DNA of 64,000 bases from Lachnoclostridium sp. An196 (lineage in GTDB: Bacteria; Bacillota; Clostridia; Lachnospirales; Lachnospiraceae), in NCBI RefSeq assembly GCF_002160135.1, contig NZ_NFJZ01000002.1, positions 366,547 to 430,546 on the forward strand. The letters run 5' to 3'. Shown in pieces: positions 60,224 to 64,000 of the stretch. The notes under the pieces are model-generated. The model worked only from the letters and a program-made list of their open reading frames with translations, had not been told where the DNA came from and ran no database searches. The position numbers and the translations under genes were made by a program. Within the stretch, counting starts at the first letter, position 1. Every line of letters begins with the position of its first letter.

Positions 60224-62929
60224 ATGAATTACAGTAAGAAGAGCACCTCCAGGAAGCAGAAAGCCCTGAAATCTAAAAAGAAGATGATGAAGAAAAAACT
60301 GGGCGTAGTTTTCCTGAAGACGCTTCTGGTGCTGGTAATTGCATTGGGAGTCGCAGGAGTGTGCGGCGGGATCGGGATCATTAAAGGCGTGATCGAGAAC
60401 GCACCGGATATTACAAGCGCCAGCGTGATTCCCAGAGGATACAAATCTACGGTATACGATGTGGAAGGCAATGTGACAGCGGAACTGGTCGCTGAAGGCA
60501 CGAACCGTACTTATGTAAAGATCGCAAATATTCCCAAACACGTGCAGGAGGCATTTATTGCTATAGAGGATGAGCGTTTCTATGAGCATAACGGAATCGA
60601 TATCCGGGGTATTATCCGGGCAGGTGTCCGCGGACTTGCGTCCGGCTTTAAGGATATGGAAGGCGCCAGCACAATCACCCAGCAGCTTTTGAAAAATAAT
60701 GTGTTTGATTTTATGTCAGAAGAGACTTTTCTGGACAAAGTGGAACGAAAAATCCAGGAGCAGTATCTGGCAATCCAGCTGGAACAGATTATGACCAAGG
60801 ACGAGATCCTGGAGAGCTACCTGAATACCATTAATCTGGGTCAGAACTCTCTGGGGGTTCAGGCAGCGTCTAATCGGTATTTTGGGAAATCGGTCAGCGA
60901 ACTGACTATTTCGGAGGCGGCGGTACTGGCGGCTATCGCGAAAAATCCATCGGGATTTAACCCGATTACCAACCCGGATGCCAATGCGGAGCGCCGGGAA
61001 CTGGTGCTTCAGAATATGTATGATCAGGGATATATTTCAGAGAGCGAATACCAGGATGCTCTGGCAGACGATGTATACTCCAGGATCGCAGAGCATAATG
61101 AAGAGCAGAGTACAGAGAGTACCGTCTATTCTTATTTTGTGGACGAAGTGACGGATCAGGTTACCAGAGATCTGGTGGAGAAGGCAGGCTACACGGAGAC
61201 GCAGGCATACAACGCGCTTTACAGCAGCGGTTTGAAGATTTATACCACTCAGGATCCTAATATTCAGTCCATTCTGGATGAGGAATTCTCCGATCCGGAA
61301 AACTTCCCGGAAGACTCAAAGATCGGGCTTGAGTGGGCGCTGAGCGTGGTGGATGAAAGCGGCGAGAGCACCAATTACAGCCAGGAGATGCTGGTAAGCT
61401 ATTTCCAGGAGACAGATCCTGATTTTGATCTGTTGTTCGACGATGAGGAATCTGCCCAGGCGGCGATCGACGAATATGTGGCGACACTGGGGATCTCCGA
61501 GGATGATACCGTATATGAAAGCTGTCAGATGACGATCCAGCCCCAGGCGTCCATGGTGATCATGGAACAGAGCACGGGCAATGTGGTGGCGATGATCGGC
61601 GGACGCGGCGAGAAGAGCGCCAGCCGTACGTTAAACAGGGCTTCGGATACCCTGCGTCAGCCAGGATCCACTTTTAAGGTACTGGCAGCATATGCGCCAG
61701 CGTTTGAGGAACTGGGATACGGTCCGGGAACCGTACAGTACGACGGCCCGTTCGCTTATACGGAAAACGGGAAGATCGGACGCCTGGTCAGAAATGTCAG
61801 CGGCAATTACCGCGGCTGGACTACGATCCGGGAAGCGATTACCCGTTCGATCAACGTGGTGGCAGTTAAGACCATCACGGATGTGACCCCCACGGTTGCG
61901 ATCGATTATCTGCTCCGCTTTGGCTTTACCTCTCTGGAGCTGGAAGGATCGAACAACGATTATACCCAGTCGCTGGCGCTGGGCGGCCTGACGCACGGCG
62001 TTTCCAACCTGGAACTGACGGCGGCATATGCGGCGATCGCCAACGGCGGAGAGTATATCAAGCCCAGAATGTATACCAAAGTGGTGGACAATGACGGCAA
62101 TGTGATCCTGGATAATGAACCGGAGACGAGGCAGGTGATTTCGGAAGAGAACGCATGGCTTTTGATCGACAGCATGAAAGACGTAGTGACCGGGGCGGGA
62201 GGAACCAGTCCGGCAGCCAACATCAAAGGCATGACTACAGCCGGAAAATCCGGTACAACTACGGATAACCGCGACGTATGGTTTGAAGGCATGACGCCGT
62301 ATTATACGGCCGGCATCTGGGTAGGATATGATAATCAGGGATATGTGCAGTATCTGGACAGTTCGGAACGGAGCTTCCATAAGAGTCTCTGGTCCGCAGT
62401 CATGACCAGAGTGCATGAGAATCTGGAAAACACGGATTTTGAAAAACCATCCGGCATTGTCCAGTGCGTGATCTGTACCAAATCCGGAAAACTGGGCGTA
62501 GGAGGCCTCTGCGACAGCGACGGCAGATCCGGAATTGTCCGCAATGAATATTTTGCGGAGGGAACACAGCCTACGGAAGTATGCGATAAACATGTAACCG
62601 TAAGTATCTGCGTGGATACCGGACTTCTGGCGACTACCATGTGCCCGAACCGGGTGCCGCAGGTGAAGGTGCTGCTGCCTGAGATGCAGGAGGGCGTGGC
62701 GGAAGCAGTGACGCTGGATACCGCTTATGGAATCAGTTCGAACCTGCAGGCGGCGACCTGTACAGTCCATACCGGAGGCGTCTATGTGCCCAGCGAGTAT
62801 GAGATGTCCGGCGCCGCAAATCAGGCGGCAGGAACGACGGATCCCAATGCGGCCACAACAGATCCCAATGCGGCGGGAGCGGATCCCAATGCAGGGACGG
62901 GTGATCCCTCGGCGGGAACGACGCAGTAA
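60224..62929 (+). CDS. Class A penicillin-binding protein (PBP1A-like)
   Basis: A 901-residue bifunctional peptidoglycan synthase. A very basic cytoplasmic N-terminus and one helix (about 28-50) lead to the GT51 glycosyltransferase with IEDERFYEHNGIDIRG (catalytic E115) and GASTITQQLLKN. The transpeptidase domain has the nucleophile S482 in RQPGSTFK, S542-x-N544 in TRSINVV and K675-S-G-T-T. A C-terminal region with cysteine-bearing segments (VQCVICTKSGKLG, VDTGLLATTMCPNR) resembles the Clostridia PBP1A extension. The protein ends in a repetitive TDPNAA-type tail. A terminator follows at 62950. Confidence 0.95.
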   Translation: MNYSKKSTSRKQKALKSKKKMMKKKLGVVFLKTLLVLVIALGVAGVCGGIGIIKGVIENAPDITSASVIPRGYKSTVYDVEGNVTAELVAEGTNRTYVKIANIPKHVQEAFIAIEDERFYEHNGIDIRGIIRAGVRGLASGFKDMEGASTITQQLLKNNVFDFMSEETFLDKVERKIQEQYLAIQLEQIMTKDEILESYLNTINLGQNSLGVQAASNRYFGKSVSELTISEAAVLAAIAKNPSGFNPITNPDANAERRELVLQNMYDQGYISESEYQDALADDVYSRIAEHNEEQSTESTVYSYFVDEVTDQVTRDLVEKAGYTETQAYNALYSSGLKIYTTQDPNIQSILDEEFSDPENFPEDSKIGLEWALSVVDESGESTNYSQEMLVSYFQETDPDFDLLFDDEESAQAAIDEYVATLGISEDDTVYESCQMTIQPQASMVIMEQSTGNVVAMIGGRGEKSASRTLNRASDTLRQPGSTFKVLAAYAPAFEELGYGPGTVQYDGPFAYTENGKIGRLVRNVSGNYRGWTTIREAITRSINVVAVKTITDVTPTVAIDYLLRFGFTSLELEGSNNDYTQSLALGGLTHGVSNLELTAAYAAIANGGEYIKPRMYTKVVDNDGNVILDNEPETRQVISEENAWLLIDSMKDVVTGAGGTSPAANIKGMTTAGKSGTTTDNRDVWFEGMTPYYTAGIWVGYDNQGYVQYLDSSERSFHKSLWSAVMTRVHENLENTDFEKPSGIVQCVICTKSGKLGVGGLCDSDGRSGIVRNEYFAEGTQPTEVCDKHVTVSICVDTGLLATTMCPNRVPQVKVLLPEMQEGVAEAVTLDTAYGISSNLQAATCTVHTGGVYVPSEYEMSGAANQAAGTTDPNAATTDPNAAGADPNAGTGDPSAGTTQ
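62840..62923 (+). repeat. Four 21-bp tandem repeats in the PBP tail
   Basis: GATCCCAATGC begins at 62840, 62861 and 62882, with a degenerate copy GATCCCTCGGC at 62903. Each unit encodes seven residues of the type D-P-N-A-x-x-x. The tail is low-complexity and probably unstructured. Confidence 0.75.
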
Positions 62930-62949
62930 TGATATTTGAGTGAAGAAGA

Positions 62950-62991
62950 AAAGCATCCCAACAGTCATATTTGGCTGGGGGATGCTTTTTT
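62950..62991 (+). terminator. Terminator of the class A PBP gene
   Basis: AAAGCATCCC and GGGATGCTTT form a perfect 10-bp stem with a 19-base loop, followed by a run of T. It overlaps the apparent 5' end of the AlbA-type frame. Confidence 0.85.
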
Positions 62992-63871
62992 CGTCAGGGA
63001 ATCTCAATTTCTGGAATTAAAAAGCGCGGGGAAAGGATGCCCGAAACGCCTTTACGATACATTGTCGAGCTTTTCCAACCAGGACGATGGTGGAATCATC
63101 ATTTTTGGCGTGGACGAAGAACACGGTTATCAGGAATCGGGCGTCTACGATGCGCAGGATTTACAGAAAAAGATCAATGAACAATGCCTGCAGATGGAGC
63201 CGGTGGTGCGCCCTCTGCTTACTGTGCTGGAAAAGGATGGAAAATGCTTTGTGGCTGCGGAAATACCGGGGATGGACCTGGCAGACCGCCCCTGTTATTA
63301 TCGCGGTCAAGGCAGGATCAAAGGAGCCTTTGTCCGTGTAGGGGACAGTGATGAGCCCATGACAGAATATGAGATATACAGCTATGAGGCATTCCGTAAA
63401 AAATATCAGGACGATCTCCGGGAAATTCCCAGAGCGTCTTTCGCTTCCCTGAATCAGGAGACCTTGAAAACTTATCTGGAAAAAATAAGAGAAGGGAAAC
63501 CGAAACTCTCTCGCTTGCCGGATGAAGAAATCTGTGAATTGATGAGCATTACCAGAAACGGGGAAGTGACTCTGAGCGCAGTGCTGTTGTTCAGTCCTTA
63601 TCCACAGGCGTATTTTCCTCAATTGTGCATTACCGCTGTGGTGGTTCCGGGAAAGGAACTTGGCGAGACAGGAATATTGGGGGAGCGTTTTTTGGATAAT
63701 CGGAGAATTGAAGGAACGCTTCCGGAAATGCTGGACGGCGCAATCCAGTTTGTTCGGAAAAATATGAAGATAAAAACAATTATCGATCCGGATACAGGAA
63801 AAAGGACAGATCATACGGACTATCCGGTGGAAGCGGTCAGAGAGGCGGTTTTAAACGCGCTGGTGCACCGG

Positions 63872-63979
63872 TTATGGAAAGCTTTCCATAAACGATGTTA
63901 TGCAAAGTTAATAGTTATGCAAAGTTACTGCCGAATCCATTGGTTTTATGGGAAATCCGGCAGTTTTTACTTTGCATAA
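63872..63979. repeat. Palindrome and TTATGCAAAGTTA repeats, possible mobile-element end
   Basis: At the point where the AlbA-type gene loses similarity lies a perfect 20-bp palindrome, TTATGGAAAGCTTTCCATAA (63872-63891). Then come two direct copies of GTTATGCAAAGTTA (63897-63910 and 63914-63927, period 17) and an inverted partial copy, ACTTTGCATAA (63969-63979). The second direct copy plus CTGCCG pairs with CGGCAG plus the inverted copy, giving a hairpin of about 65 bases. Clustered short direct and inverted repeats like this are typical of tyrosine-recombinase binding sites at element ends. The element itself would lie beyond the window. Confidence 0.55.
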
Positions 63980-64000
63980 ATTTTAGCATCTCACAGGTTG

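Larger units (their letters stand above)
62936..63979 (+). pseudogene. AlbA/Schlafen-domain (COG2865-like) protein, broken at both ends
   Basis: The translation holds an AlbA_2 (Schlafen-type) nucleotide-binding domain: FVRESQFLELKSAG, DTLSSFSNQDDGGIIIFGVD and later RPCYYRGQGRIKGAFVRVGD. Then come the RecG-like helicase C-terminal segments, VEAVREAVLNALVHR. In intact relatives this is followed by D-Y-S and about 150-200 more residues; here the sequence changes abruptly at 63872 and the frame closes at 63979. The first 18 codons run through the PBP terminator, and the only start candidate, TTG at 62936, has no ribosome site. Both ends therefore look replaced. The family is a predicted transcription regulator or defence-related ATPase. 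Confidence 0.65.

Noticed and set aside
63897..63979. CRISPR array
   Set aside because: Only two direct copies of 14 bases with a 3-base spacer plus an inverted copy; no spacer-sized unique segments and no cas genes.

Overview
The window looks like chromosomal DNA of a spore-forming, strictly anaerobic Clostridia, most likely Lachnospiraceae (Bacillota). The evidence is a type III glutamine synthetase, a bifurcating-type [FeFe] hydrogenase with its HydE/HydG/HydF maturases, a 2-hydroxyacyl-CoA dehydratase-type activase, an alpha/beta-type small acid-soluble spore protein, a Csp-like subtilase, FtsEX with a PcsB-like hydrolase, strong AGGAGG ribosome sites and sigma-A promoters of the TTGACA/TATAAT type. 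No rRNA, tRNA or CRISPR array was found. Taxonomy is inferred from gene content only.

Layout. 1-2.3 kb: 3' part of an NADP-type glutamate dehydrogenase and a membrane protein. 2.6-6.8 kb: an AT-richer accessory patch of small genes and gene debris (truncated GNAT, interrupted P-loop kinase, fragment of a possible methyltransferase, internally deleted SMI1/KNR4 protein, duplicated 29-bp gene tail). 6.9-11.8 kb: a MarR regulator with a palindromic promoter, followed by a 1460-residue double activase. 11.8-17.1 kb: trehalose locus (TreR repressor, DUF1275 membrane protein, EIIBCA permease, trehalose-6-phosphate hydrolase) with three copies of a 16-18 bp palindrome. 17.1-19.2 kb: glnN on the minus strand. 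19.35-33.5 kb: one tightly packed plus-strand unit, hydC-hydB-hydA-hydE-hydG-hydF, then a J-like/TPR protein, an HscC-like Hsp70 and a methyltransferase. 33.5-35.5 kb: three minus-strand membrane proteins, two with zinc ribbons. 35.5-41.6 kb: RlmI-like methyltransferase, a 64-bp inverted-repeat element, DUF1648 protein, spore protein, HTH protein, subtilase and a cation diffusion facilitator. 41.8-45.7 kb: XRE regulator and a BlaI/BlaR1-type pair with two operator-like palindromes. 45.7-62.9 kb: cell-envelope and proteostasis genes (L,D-transpeptidase, citrate synthase, DUF3048 lipoprotein, HtrA, ClpX, LspA-like protein, Nudix hydrolase, CdaR-type regulator, FtsE, FtsX, PcsB-like hydrolase, CtpA, class A PBP). 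62.9-64 kb: an AlbA/Schlafen-type gene that seems broken at both ends, its 3' end by sequence carrying palindromes and TTATGCAAAGTTA repeats, perhaps the edge of a mobile element.

How it works together. The hydrogenase unit encodes the three subunits of an NADH/ferredoxin-linked [FeFe] hydrogenase and all three H-cluster maturases. The most interesting point is that the same predicted unit continues, with gaps of 4-13 bases, into a J-like/TPR protein, an Hsp70 and a methyltransferase. This suggests, without proving it, a dedicated chaperone set made together with an iron-sulfur enzyme. The envelope genes at 54.9-62.9 kb form a run of division-linked peptidoglycan functions.
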